This document shows positions 19,452 to 29,800 of a stretch of 60,000 nt of DNA, one piece after another. This DNA is from Lineus longissimus (lineage: Eukaryota; Nemertea; Pilidiophora; Heteronemertea; Lineidae). The position numbers and the translations under genes were made by a program. The stretch covers positions 16,248,599 through 16,308,598 of the forward strand of contig NC_088309.1 in NCBI RefSeq assembly GCF_910592395.1, written 5' to 3'. Every line of letters begins with the position of its first letter. Positions within the stretch are counted from its first letter, which is position 1. A model generated the notes under the pieces. The model worked only from the letters and a program-made list of their open reading frames with translations. It made no database searches and was not told where the DNA came from.

Positions 19452-20711
19452 CTACTGCTGGTTTGAGGTCCGTCCGCCCCTTGACGACATCACGTTGGAG
19501 TTTTCCGAACTCCTAGGGCATGACTTGGAGATGTGCCCGTAACTGTGACAATTGTAACACTCAACAGTGGGACACTGGCTGGATTTGTGCCCGGCCTCCT
19601 TGCACCGCCAGCAGAGACCCTGGTCTCCGGATCCATCCCTGGAGTATCGCTGTGAACGAGGTTTCTCCAAATAGCTAATTCGGGTCTCCATCTTTTGAAG
19701 AAGTTCTAACACCCTGCTCATCTCAGATTGGGGCTGAACCAGTGGTGAACTTGAAGCGACACTTGCTATCCTTTGCCTTGGTCTCTCTTGAGCTGTGTGC
19801 TGTGTGATGTGTCCCTGATTCAAAAGTAGCTGGGCGGCCTCCAACTGTCGCACCTTTCTTATGGCTTCCTCTAGTGTCTTTGGCGAACTCATTAAAAGCT
19901 GCTGTTTTAATGCCTCGGACAATTTCACGCCCATTAAAAACTGGTCCAAAGCCATTTCTTGTTGCAGTTCAAAACCTCCGTTGGGATATGCATTTAGTGC
20001 TAACTCCTGCAATGCATCAGAATAGCTTTCCCGTGACTCTGTCGACCCCTGTTGACGTGCTCTCAACTGTAGCTTGTAATCCTCCCTGGTTGTGTTGTGG
20101 AACCTCCGTTCTAGGGCTGACGTAAAATCCTTATAAGAAATCTCCTCACTAAGATTAAGATTGGCTACTGCCACATATGCCTGATGTTCAAGTCTGGACA
20201 GTAATTGTTGCCGTCTCTGCGATGTTGGGATTCTAGCCAGATCCGCATATGAATTGAACCGTTCTAACCAAATTCTAAAGTTAAGGTTAGGGGCATAGTT
20301 CTTTGGAGCCTGCACCTTCGCAGACGTAGGCGGTTGTGACTGCTCCTGCTTTAATCTGTTTTGCATCAACGAAGCAAAGCAGTCCAAAAACGAAGACATC
20401 TGATCTGGTACCTGTACGCCTAGGGCGGCATCATGTTCATAAGAGTGACTCAAAGAAGCCCTGCTTGCACTTGGTTCACCCATGCCAAACGAATGAACAC
20501 TATCTCGTGTAGGCTTACTGGCACTGGTTTGTTTAGGCCCAGCAAACCCATCATTACTGATATGATGTGCACTGCTTGAAGCAGTTGTCTCTTCGTCGGG
20601 GCTTTGAACATGTTCCCGCCTAAAACCCCGGCCGACTTCCATCCCTCCTTCACATTGGAAATCTCCACTTTCACGGCCCGTGTCAGCATCAATTTCAACA
20701 ATCGTATCCAT
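19452..20711 (-). CDS. gag: Gag polyprotein with two CCHC zinc knuckles
   Basis: 419 codons. The central region (~130-310, from FRIWLERFNSYADLARI onward) has the retrotransposon Gag capsid pattern. Two CX2CX4HX4C knuckles at about 367-380 (CWRC...C) and 385-398 (CYNC...C) form the nucleocapsid part that binds RNA. The N-terminal ~120 residues are acidic, polar and low in complexity. The stop TAG lies inside the open pol frame. In cells it would assemble the virus-like particle in which reverse transcription takes place. Confidence 0.93.
   Translation of the reverse strand: MDTIVEIDADTGRESGDFQCEGGMEVGRGFRREHVQSPDEETTASSSAHHISNDGFAGPKQTSASKPTRDSVHSFGMGEPSASRASLSHSYEHDAALGVQVPDQMSSFLDCFASLMQNRLKQEQSQPPTSAKVQAPKNYAPNLNFRIWLERFNSYADLARIPTSQRRQQLLSRLEHQAYVAVANLNLSEEISYKDFTSALERRFHNTTREDYKLQLRARQQGSTESRESYSDALQELALNAYPNGGFELQQEMALDQFLMGVKLSEALKQQLLMSSPKTLEEAIRKVRQLEAAQLLLNQGHITQHTAQERPRQRIASVASSSPLVQPQSEMSRVLELLQKMETRISYLEKPRSQRYSRDGSGDQGLCWRCKEAGHKSSQCPTVECYNCHSYGHISKSCPRSSENSNVMSSRGGRTSNQQ
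19500..19506 (-). promoter_or_regulatory. Candidate -1 frameshift site GGAAAAC
   Basis: In the gag frame the bases read G GAA AAC. This is inside the gag/pol overlap, which begins after a TAG of the pol frame near 19,520 and ends at the gag stop (19,452-19,454). The heptamer is close to, but not exactly, the classical X XXY YYZ form. No pseudoknot was modelled. Confidence 0.35.
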
Positions 20712-20932
20712 ATTTCTAAAAATCGTGATGTACTACAAAGCGTGTACTTTAGTGCGCCTCACAAAGCATATAACACACTATTTTAAATTTATCAAAACAA
20801 GGAATCACCGACTTCAACCTTCTTCTTTGACTCGGCACAGTGTCAGTGCGCTCCGACTTTGTTCGCTCAACTCACGGGCGAATTCTAACTTTTTGGGGGT
20901 TTTAACTTACAATTATTCACGCAGATTCAATC

Positions 20933-20951
20933 CCTTACCGCTGCACACCAG
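20933..20951 (-). other. Primer-binding site
   Basis: Directly after the 5' LTR end, with one base between, the minus strand reads TGGTGTGCAGCGGTAAGG. The complement ends in CACACCA like a tRNA 3' end, and farther on reads TTCAATCCC like a T-arm. The tRNA could not be identified with certainty. The GTAAGG inside it is also a possible splice donor. Confidence 0.6.
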
Positions 20952-21237
20952 TGAAATAATCTTCCGCTACTCTTCTTGTAATAAATGCCATAAAACGGCT
21001 CAAATACGGTGTCTCTCTTTTTTATTTCGTGCGCTCTCCTTCCGCCTTTTTCTTCCAACCACGTACATACATATTTCAACAATCCCCTGCCGTGACCGCC
21101 CGACGTCGCCCGAAGACGTCGGCTTCATCGACATACGTCACATGAGGAGGATGCGCCAAACCCGGTGATGACGTCACCCTGCGTAGCAACAGTTCGCAAC
21201 AGTTAGCAACGGTGCCGTCAAGACCGAGATCACCACA
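20952..21237 (-). repeat. 5' LTR of the Ty3/gypsy element
   Basis: 286 bp, near-identical to 13,101-13,386. It holds the promoter: CRE palindrome TGACGTCA at 21,169-21,176, three 10-bp GTTGC repeats at 21,181-21,211, and AATAAA (minus) at 21,021-21,026. Its outer end is followed by the target duplication GCGG (21,238-21,241). Confidence 0.93.
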
Positions 21238-21969
21238 GCGGCCATGCTTTCAAGGTGATTGACTACAACCTGGTAGGAGTTTAGAAGGGCAGTACAGGCT
21301 TGCAATTTGTGCTGAACCAAACGGGTACCATGTGCCTTGAGAGGCTTGTTCACCTTAACCTCCAAAATTTCTGCAATTTTTCTAAGGTGCATTTTCTTGG
21401 GCGAATTCTCATATAGATAGTACAATGACATGAGAATTTCTGAAAAATCATCCATGTATGTTTTGGCAAAACCATGTTTCATGGCCAACTCAAGCCTATG
21501 CTTAAAACAATGCACTCCAATGAGCCACTGACAATCTTCCCTGAGCAAGGCAACAAGGCCTTTCCGTCTACCCATATTAACAGCAGCCCCATCTGCTCCC
21601 AACCCAACTAAGTGAGATTTTAAGTCCATGATACCCAGTTCCTGAAATGCAGTTTCTATCAGAGCCTTCAGACCGGCAGACGTTCCATCCTTGGCATCTT
21701 TTAATCGAAGGAAGTTGGAGTCGGTAGACCCATCAGTTAAAACCGAGTAAAAATCAGCTTTGGCAAGTGCTTTTTTCAGAGAGTCCAGAATGTCTTCAGC
21801 TGCACACATTGTAAATTCACGACACATAACATTATTTCGATACCTATTACCCACATCAACACCATGTTTTTCTTCGTTCAGGATGATAGCTTCGCTATCA
21901 TGTAAGCTGTGTCTGTGAGTTTTGCCACTCTCTGCACACCAAGGTCAGAGGAAGAAGTGAATCCCCTAC
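21238..21969 (-). pseudogene. hAT-like (ZNF862/KIAA1586-type) pseudogene, 5' part
   Basis: The minus-strand coding sequence shows the hAT DDE core: YSVLTDGSTDSNFLR (first Asp region) and GLGADGAAVNMGRRKG (second Asp region), then a C/H-type IGVHCFKHRLELA segment. Upstream EEKHGVDVGNRYRN extends the frame past the first Met. A frameshift near 21,885-21,901 separates it from VAKLTDTAYMIAK upstream, whose exon begins after a good acceptor (CTTTCCAG/GT) at 21,970. The right LTR cuts the exon after HLESMAA, and it resumes at 13,100. Two frameshifts plus the insertion make it a pseudogene. Confidence 0.78.
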
Positions 21970-22679
21970 CTGGAAAGAGAACAGAACACAAGAGTAGACA
22001 CAATACGTCAATGACATAAAAGCCTGCCACAAAACAGTTATGTTTATTATGGGAAGTAATTTAAATGGCGTTTCCAATCCTACAATGCTCAGAGAAAGAT
22101 GAAATCTATAATATATGTGCATTATGTGACTTTCATTGCCAGTGGAGACTCAGAATATACATTACAATGTTTATTGTACTATTATTTGCTTTCAACAAGA
22201 AAGGGTTAAGTAAGCTGGTAAACACAGTCACACTTCCAGCATTGACCAATAAGAAGCAGAAACGCAGCCACACCTCCACCATTGACCAATAAGAAACCTC
22301 AGTGAATGTTGAGCAAGACAGGACTCGAAGGGGTCATTTCTTCAGTGCTGAAAGAAAGGAAAAGTAGCCCACGCAAAAATACGGTTTTCACCTCGCCGAC
22401 GACCGAAAATGAATATTGCACATACCTAGGGGGGTTTCAAGCAGCTGAACATTTGACAACTTTTGCCCGGGTTTGTCCAACTGGAGGGCTTTCGTGTGTT
22501 GGGGGCTCATGCTGTGTTTCTTCACATTGACTTTTTTGATGCTGCTCCCGGTTACGCCTCTCACAAAATCAGAGCTGTAATTGCGAGTATACTTGAGGTC
22601 GTCTGTGTATTAGCGGCATAGTTTGCACCATATCATATTTATATACTGGCCTCCGGTAGTTTCGTAGCCTATCCATCAC
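21970..22679. other. No gene; two CCAAT-box words
   Basis: ATTGACCAATAAGAA occurs twice, about 44 bp apart (near 22,239 and 22,283), each after an A/C-rich CACACTTCC or CACACCTCC word. It could be a promoter or a small tandem duplication. Otherwise nothing is supported. Confidence 0.4.
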
Positions 22680-22747
22680 TTTTTGGTATCGTAATCAGCG
22701 ATCCAACCCAGCACAGTTGTCAATTTGACTGAGCCGCGAGACGCCAT
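22680..22747 (-). CDS. Possible first exon of the hAT-like gene
   Basis: ATG within AAAATGGCGTC begins MASRGSVKLTTVLGWIADYD. A KLTTVxxW opening is common at the start of ZNF862/KIAA1586-like proteins. The exon would end at a weak donor (AAAAA/GTGATG). It lies on the same strand, about 0.7 kb upstream of the next recognisable exon. Confidence 0.3.
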
Positions 22748-23244
22748 TTTACTTTCCCAGCAGCGATATCGAACCTCGCATCCGGGTCCTGAACGGTACT
22801 CATCATATATACTATGCATGTGCCTAAACTTACCTGGCGAAGGGGTTGGCGATGGTTGCTTCGGGGACCGTCTCAGGATCGTCAAAATGATAATGATTTT
22901 ACAAGATGAGGTAAAAACATGCGATTTGCAGTTTTGCGTATAGACGGAAATTTTTGTGTCGCAAAACGGCAAATTCGGGTCGCAAATTGCGATGCGAATC
23001 GCTTATTTTAAGCCTTGATAGATGGTCCCATATGCAAATCAGACCTGCTGAAAAGGCCCCTTATGTTAATGAGTATGCCCATATATAGAAAGAACAAAAA
23101 ATGCTATTTCTCCGAGATCGCTGCAAAGTTTACCCATCTAACCCGGCGAGGACCATCTCCATATCAACCACGACTTTCAGGAAAAGTTTCGAGGTCATCC
23201 GATCTGAACTGACGGAGGAGATGCGTGACAGACTATTTTAGCTC
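22748..23244. other. No gene seen
   Basis: Short unrelated ORFs only. It ends where a CTCTTAGAAAAAAAGG-type MITE end begins. Confidence 0.4.
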
Positions 23245-23246
23245 CA

Positions 23247-23580
23247 CACTCTTAGAAAAAAAGGTTTTTCAGTGAACCCTCAAGGGTTTTTCAGGTCAGC
23301 GCGTATATGCAACCCTTTAAGGTTTCCTAGAAAACCCTTTCTGGAGGTTTTTTGAAGAACCCTATCGAAGGGTTTTTGGGGAAACCCCGAAGGGTTAACC
23401 CAAAAACCCCTAACATGGTTTTCTGAAAAACCCCAACAAAGGGTTCTTCAAAAAACCCTTTGTTGGGAAGGGTTTTTTGAAGAACTCTTTCTTGGGGTTT
23501 TTCAGAAAACCATGTTAGGGCTTTTGGGGTTTTCTGAAAAACTGAAGAGAGTGGTTTTCCAGAAAACCCTCAGGGTTGCA
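23247..23580. mobile_element. CACTCTTAGAAA-type MITE with a long hairpin
   Basis: The left end reads CACTCTTAGAAAAAAAGG, also seen inverted at 33,070-33,088. At 23,400-23,458 and 23,470-23,527 two ~58-base arms pair with about two mismatches around an 11-base spacer. The arms are built of repeated AACCCTT/AAGGGTT and GGTTTTTC words. No coding capacity. Confidence 0.65.
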
Positions 23581-23878
23581 AATTATGTCCTAACCCTGCA
23601 GAATCCTCTTGGGAATATTTCCAACATCACAAAAACACTGCTGTGTCCAATCCATGGTGTCCCCTCCTCCCGAATGTCCTTTATTGACTTAGTAGGGCAT
23701 TGGTAAAGAATGAATCAACACTCAATTTGTTCAATGAATAAAATATATTTTGAGCCTAAAATTAAACTAACAACCAATAACATTAACAACAATTAATAAT
23801 TTTTAGTTGACTTTGGAAATTCAACACACCTTTGTCAAAAGTCGCATCACCATGATTTTACCACGTGAAGGCCATTGT

Positions 23879-24335
23879 GCTCACCTGCCAACATGGTCGA
23901 AATATGTCTGCTATCTATTTGCGGATATGTTGTAGGTCTACAATTTTGTTCAGAATCAGGAGAAATAGCACTTTTTGTGTTTGGTTTTAGCCACCAGGTG
24001 GCGAAATTTGGTCTCCAAGGTCACTTCACATAGGGACACATATGTAGAGACTTTCAAGTCAATAGCTTCAGTAGTTATGAAACGTGCCACCATTGGCCAA
24101 TTTATGCTATTTGACCTCTCAGCATTCAGGAGTTATGGCCAAAAGAAGGTTTTCACAAAGCGTCCCCTATATCCCAAAAAAAGGATCGAATTGCACCAAA
24201 TTTCGGTATACAAGTTACTGTCGCCAAGACACCTACACACCAAGTTAAAAGTTTCTCGGTCCAGCGGTTAAGAAACATGCAACCATTAGTAAACAGATGA
24301 CGACGACCAACGCCGTGCTATCCCTACAGATCCCG
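23879..24335 (-). mobile_element. GTC-repeat family element, truncated
   Basis: Starts GCTCACCTGCCAAC and contains GCCACCAGGTGGCGAAATTTGG, then AGTTATGAAACGTGCC, then ends in GACGACGACC. This is the inverted layout of the larger copies at 26.8 and 38.4 kb, reduced to about one monomer. Confidence 0.6.
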
Positions 24336-24344
24336 ACTGCAGAC

Positions 24345-24805
24345 CATATGTAATGTAATGTAAAATTGTAATGTAAAATTTATATAGAGCGCCTTACCAT
24401 CGTGAAAAAACGTGTTCAAGGCGCTACTCCTCAAAAAGCTCCACAAAATAGCCATGCCTTCAGCTGACACTTGAAGGAGAAAATATTGGTACTTTGGATT
24501 GATTTGATTTCAGGGGGAGCTGGTTCCATAGGAAGGGGGCACATGCAGAAAAGGCTCTGTCGCCATACGAGGTCCTGGTGCGTTTTGCTAGCAACCTGAC
24601 ACTAGATGAGGACCTCGTATAACGAACAGTTTTTGCGAGAGGTAGATGAAGATAACCAGGGGCCAGTCCGTGGAGCACCTTGAAACAGTGAAGTAGCACC
24701 TTGAACTGAACCCGTGCCTCAATCGGAAGCCAGTGCAGTTCTTTTAGCACGGGTGTGATATGCTCACGCTTCCGTTTTCTACTGACCAGCCTCGCAGCTC
24801 GAGGA
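24345..24805 (-). mobile_element. CR1/L2-like LINE, 5'-truncated 3' end
   Basis: The minus-strand ORF 24,460-24,825 has the C-terminal reverse transcriptase signature ARLVSRKRKREHITPVLKEL, then HWLPIEARVQFKVLL and GDRAFSACAPFLWNQLP. It is followed by a TATATAGAGCGCC tail and a short TAATGTAAAA-type terminal repeat (24,345-24,390). This is a dead-on-arrival fragment. Confidence 0.8.
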
Positions 24806-25125
24806 ACAAGGGATTTTTTAGGCAATCCGTATGCTGTTTATTCACCTCCGCAAACAAAGGGATTCGAGGTGAACTGATCCTACCTGGAGCTAAAAATAGA
24901 CCAGGAAGTTCCTATGAGAGATTTTGCATACTTCATGTACACAGCTTGTGTCATGTAAGGATATTTACAGTAGATAACAAGTTATTTATAGCAACTGATC
25001 TTTCAACAGTTTAGCTCGCACAATCGGACCCTTATGCGAAATTTTGGAATGTGTACAAGTACTACAAGTAGCACACTAGTGGTGCTGAGGGGTTTTCAAG
25101 GGAAAAGGGAAAATGTCTGTGCCAT

Positions 25126-26850
25126 CTATGCCCTCAGCTTTTCATACGCTCTGATGAACTTCGTCTTCAACTTCGTTGGTTGTTCCTTTTGGAGAAAGAA
25201 GATGTCAATAAATTTGAGACTGTCTTTTATAGTGTCAGGATACTGTACATCAAAAACATATAGTACTGCCAGCAATGTGCTGACAGCACTGTATATAGAC
25301 TTGATATCCCCCCTATGGACCACTTCCACTTTATCCATTTTATGGCGAATTCCAATTCATTCGACAGGACGTTCCCATTTCTTGTTTTTACTTCTATGAC
25401 TGGACTTGGGCCTGGAACTTCATCCTGAAATGAACAAGACACATATTCAGCAACTCAGCCACTTGGTTCATCAAGGCGGATCCTTATGTTAAAACTGATC
25501 AGCATGAAAAATACTCAGCAATGACCTTTGTCCAAGACATACATGTAGAACAAATCTAGGTAAAAAAGGCACCGGTAAAAAAGGCACCGGTAAAAAAGGC
25601 TCCAGTAAAAAAGGTACTCGCGGTAAAAAAGGTACTCGCGGTAAAAAAGGCACTGGTAAATGAAATGGTCCATGAACCATGTGCTCACCTGCTGACCAAT
25701 GACATCAAGTGGAGAGAAACAACAATGGACAATAATCTCTGTAAAAATTATTAGAAAACGTGTGACCCTTGTCCAACAGAATTACAGAGGTCAAAGATAA
25801 TTTTCTTGTTTTGACCTCTATGACCTTGAAATGTAGGTCAAATAAAAAACACAGAGGATATATAATGTCTCCTCCCTAGGAGTACCTTCCATAAAAATTT
25901 CAGCCAGCTGGAGCCATTATTCAGGGAGTTATTACATATTTTCCGTTTTCACATAACACCCCTGGTGGCCAAACCAGGAATCATATAGCACCACGATTCG
26001 GTCTTAACGCAGAGATCACCAAGGGCTAATGTACCAAGTTTTAGGACTGTAGATATAGCGATTACAAAATGTGCCGCCATTGTTAAGGGGCCATGCCGAC
26101 AATGCAATTTGACCTCTGTGACCTTGAAAAGGAGGTCAAATGAAAAACCCATATGATATGTTATGTCCCCTTGATAGACGTACCTACCATAATTTGTTCA
26201 AATTTTTCCGACCAGTATTAAGCAAGGAATTGCATAATTTCACTTTTGACGTTTTGCCCCCTGGTGGCCAAACCGTGAGTTACATGAAGTCAGAATTTGT
26301 TCTCTGAGTAGCGGTCACCAAGGGGTACATGTGTACCAAGTTTGAGTTCAGTAGCTTTAGCGCTTACGAAACGTGTCACTAGTGTGTAACGACGACGGAC
26401 GACGACGCTGCGTCATTGTAAAGGTTCACAGGTGAGCCAAAAAGGTACTAGGTAAAAAGGTTCCATGTAAAAAAGGCACTGGTAAAAAAGGCACCGCTAA
26501 TATGTCTTCCTAGGTACAAAAGGCACTTTGTCGGAATTGTGTGAGAAAACATTTCTAGAATATTTTTGTGTTGGCAATGCGTTATCACTGCAAGGGTAGT
26601 GGAAAACAAATCTACCGTGATCACGGATCTTATTTTCAGTTTCCAAAATATAAATGTAATAATTTCTATTTAAAAAGAAAATAGAAATCACAGCAATTTT
26701 TTCAGCAACTGAGATGAGACCATTCATGTGCAGAATCATTCATACTCGATTAACATGAAGTCCCACATTTTTCATACAATTCTGACAAAGTGCCTTTTTA
26801 GCTCACCTCTTAGCAGAGTTGAGCTTATCCCATACCGTGGCGTCCGTCGT

Positions 26851-26885
<35 letters not shown>

Positions 26886-29800
26886 TGTCGTCTGTTAGCA
26901 GGGCACGTTTCGTAACTGTTAGAGCTATTGAGTTGAAACTTGGTACACATGTACCCTTATGTAATGACACCTTGGAGACCAAGTTTCGGTCCGATTCGTT
27001 TCATAGTTTGGCCACCAGGGGGCCAAACGTTAAAAGTGAAAATATGCAATATCTCCCTTAATAGTAGTCGGGAAATTTTGAAAAAAATATGGTAGGTACT
27101 TCTAGCAAAGGTGCATCATATATCCTCCGGGTTTTTGATTTGACCTCCTTTTTAAGGTCACAGAGGTCAAATGGTGTAAATTGGCCGTTAGGATGTAACG
27201 ATGACACGTTTCTAAACTGCAATGACTATTGATACCAAATTTGGTTCACATTTACCCCTTAGTCAGGTGATCTCAGGGGCCGAAGTTTGGTCCAATATGA
27301 TTCACCACTTGACCACCAGGGGGCAAAATCCAAAAACCTTAAAAATGTGATTATTCCTTAACTTCTTGCCCGATTGCCACCAATTTGATATCATGGGTAC
27401 ATCTAACCACCATACAGTATATGTCACACAGGTTTTTAATTTGACCTTCTTGTCAAGGTCACAGAGGTCAAATGGCGTAAATTCGCCGTCAGGCCGTAAC
27501 TATGGCACGTTTCTTAACTGCAATGACTATTGATCACAATTAGTACACATGTACCCCTTGGTCAGGTGATCTCAGGTACTGAAGTTTGGTGCGATCTGAT
27601 TTGCCGTTTGGCCTCCAGGGAGGGAGGGGGCCAAATCCTAAATTCTTCAAAATGCCATTATTCCTAGTAATCACTTGCCCGATTGGCACCAATTTTATAT
27701 CATAGGTACATCTAATTCTAACAACCATTCAATGTGTCACCAGGGTCTTCTTTGATTTGACCTACTTTTCAAGGTCACAGAGGTCGAATGTACTGTAAAT
27801 TGGCCATTTTGGGGAAATTGTAATTGCTTGGACCTACATCAAACCTAACACTACATGACACAATACCATGCTCTTTATCCATCTTTCCTCCACATGAGGT
27901 GAGCACAATGGCCCTGGCCATTTCATTTACCTAGGAAGACATGTTTGCGGTGCCTTTTTTACCGGTGCCTTTTTTACTTGGTACCTTTTTTACCGGTGCT
28001 TTTTTACCAGTGCCTTTTTTACTCTCCCTTTTTTACCAGTGCCTTTTTTACTGGTGCCTTTTTACTCTTCCTTTTTTACCAGTGCCTTTTTTACCAGTGC
28101 CTTTTTTACTCTCCCTTTTTTACCAGTGCCTTTTTACTGGTGCCTTTTTTACCGTCTACCATGTAGTACATTGTAAGCTTCCAGTTGTTACCATGAACCA
28201 TGAGCCATAAATGGTACGGTAAATGATGTACTGGTCCTCTGATCTTTACAGCAATTACATTTAATAAAACGTTTGCATACTTTTTTACTCTCCCTTTTTT
28301 ACCAGTGCCTTTTTTACCAGTGCCTTTTTTTCTCTCCCTTTTTTACCAGTGCCTTTTTTACTGGTGCCTTTTTTACTGTCTACCATGTAGTACATTGTAA
28401 GCTTCCAGTTGTTACCATGAACCATGAGCCATAAATGGTACGGTAAGTGATGTACTGGTCCTCTGATCTTTACAGCAATTACATTTAATAAAACGTTTGC
28501 ATACTTTTACAAGACACTATCAAATTCAGGGCTTCCACTGGAGTATTTGCATCGGGGGTCAAATGCCAATTTTTACTCACTGAAAACCAGGAGTCCTTCA
28601 ATATTTCCAATTAGCTATTGCAAAATGGAGGGTCCTTTTTTAATTCTGATGGTATATGACCCTGGGTCCTAGGTCCCCGGAAGCCCTGTAAAGTTACAAA
28701 ATTTTTAAGGACCAACAAGAAACCTGATTAAATACTGTAGGATTCCGCCTGTCCTGCCAATTACTAAGCATCACAAAGTTCATTTTGCAACACGCATTAT
28801 TTTCATCTAATTCTCCAACCAATTTGGAAAATAACTGGGTTACAAGTATGGAAAGGGTTCTGCTCTATATCTGTAGTGTAAACCATTAGAACAGCAAAAT
28901 GTATAGCAGTAGCGTAGCTATTTAGATTTTTCTTGACCTTGCAATCTGGCGGGACAGGCGGAATCCTACAGTACAATGGCATTACATCTTGACTGCTATC
29001 ATGGTCAACATGATATATATTCTTGATGATACACACCTTATCAATCAAAAACAATGATTCTGGCTTCTCCTGGAACCACGTTGGAAGTAACAGAATTCCA
29101 ACTGTTGCCTGCAGTTCTGAAAAAAGCAAGAAAGAAGTTGTTATTATGATGTTGACAGTAAACAGTAACTTCTACCCATCCTGAATACATCAGGGGTTCT
29201 TACTGAAATACTTGTATGTCAACACAGACTGTCTGTTGTAACGTAGAAGCCTTGCAGTAAGAACCCCTCATGTAGTGTATTCAGGATGACCTCTACCATG
29301 CATTGCATATTGCAACAAACATGCATAGCAATGAGGGTAAATGACCACAAATTCCAATTCCAATTATTTTCATTCTGCCCTCATCATCCAACCTATGATG
29401 ACATAACATCTGTTGAAATAACAATCAAATTGGAAATACCATGAGTTGACTGATCTGAATCTGTCTCACACAAATGGAAACTTAACTACTGAATCCTCCA
29501 ATTGAATAAGACTTTCTTGGTGTCATTCTTCTAAAAGTACCCCATCCAGGCATAACAATGTTAAAACAGGTGCCCCTTACCACCCTATATTATTATTAGT
29601 TCATGTAGTTAGTAGACCAATGAAGATTATAATGTGCCAATCGTGACATGATATGATATCAACATAGTACAGAATAGTTCTCACCATTTTCCTTCTCATT
29701 AGACAGGGAAAAATCTCCAAGACAAATTTTGCCGAGTGGTTGGCAATAAGATTTTGGCGATGATGTGCAGTCCTCTTCATTTTGTCAGATAAAATGTCTG

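Larger units (their letters stand above)
13101..21237 (-). mobile_element. Complete Ty3/gypsy LTR retrotransposon with a third ORF
   Basis: The order on the minus strand is 5' LTR (20,952-21,237), primer-binding site, gag (19,452-20,711), pol (14,905-19,419), ORF3 (13,912-14,787), polypurine tract, 3' LTR (13,101-13,386), flanked by GCGG. All three ORFs are open, and the LTRs differ at 2 of 286 positions, so the insertion is young and potentially active. It landed inside a coding exon of a hAT-like gene. Pol has the order PR-RT-RNase H-IN of Metaviridae (Ty3/gypsy). No envelope-like membrane protein is seen. ORF3 occupies that position instead. Confidence 0.93.

Noticed and set aside
21174-21237. 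Extension of the hAT-like ORF into the LTR
   Set aside because: The last ~20 codons are LTR sequence read through after the insertion; not part of the original protein.
25489-25680. Pro/Phe/Leu repeat ORF
   Set aside because: Minisatellite read in reverse; not a gene.
26819-27061. Arg-rich ORFs at the GTC tracts (also 38,387-38,593)
   Set aside because: Translation of a trinucleotide microsatellite.
27941-28210. Plus-strand ORFs of ~75-90 codons with repeated PFLPVPFL/CLFYQ
   Set aside because: They are the reading of the GTGCCTTTTTTACC minisatellite and have no coding signal.
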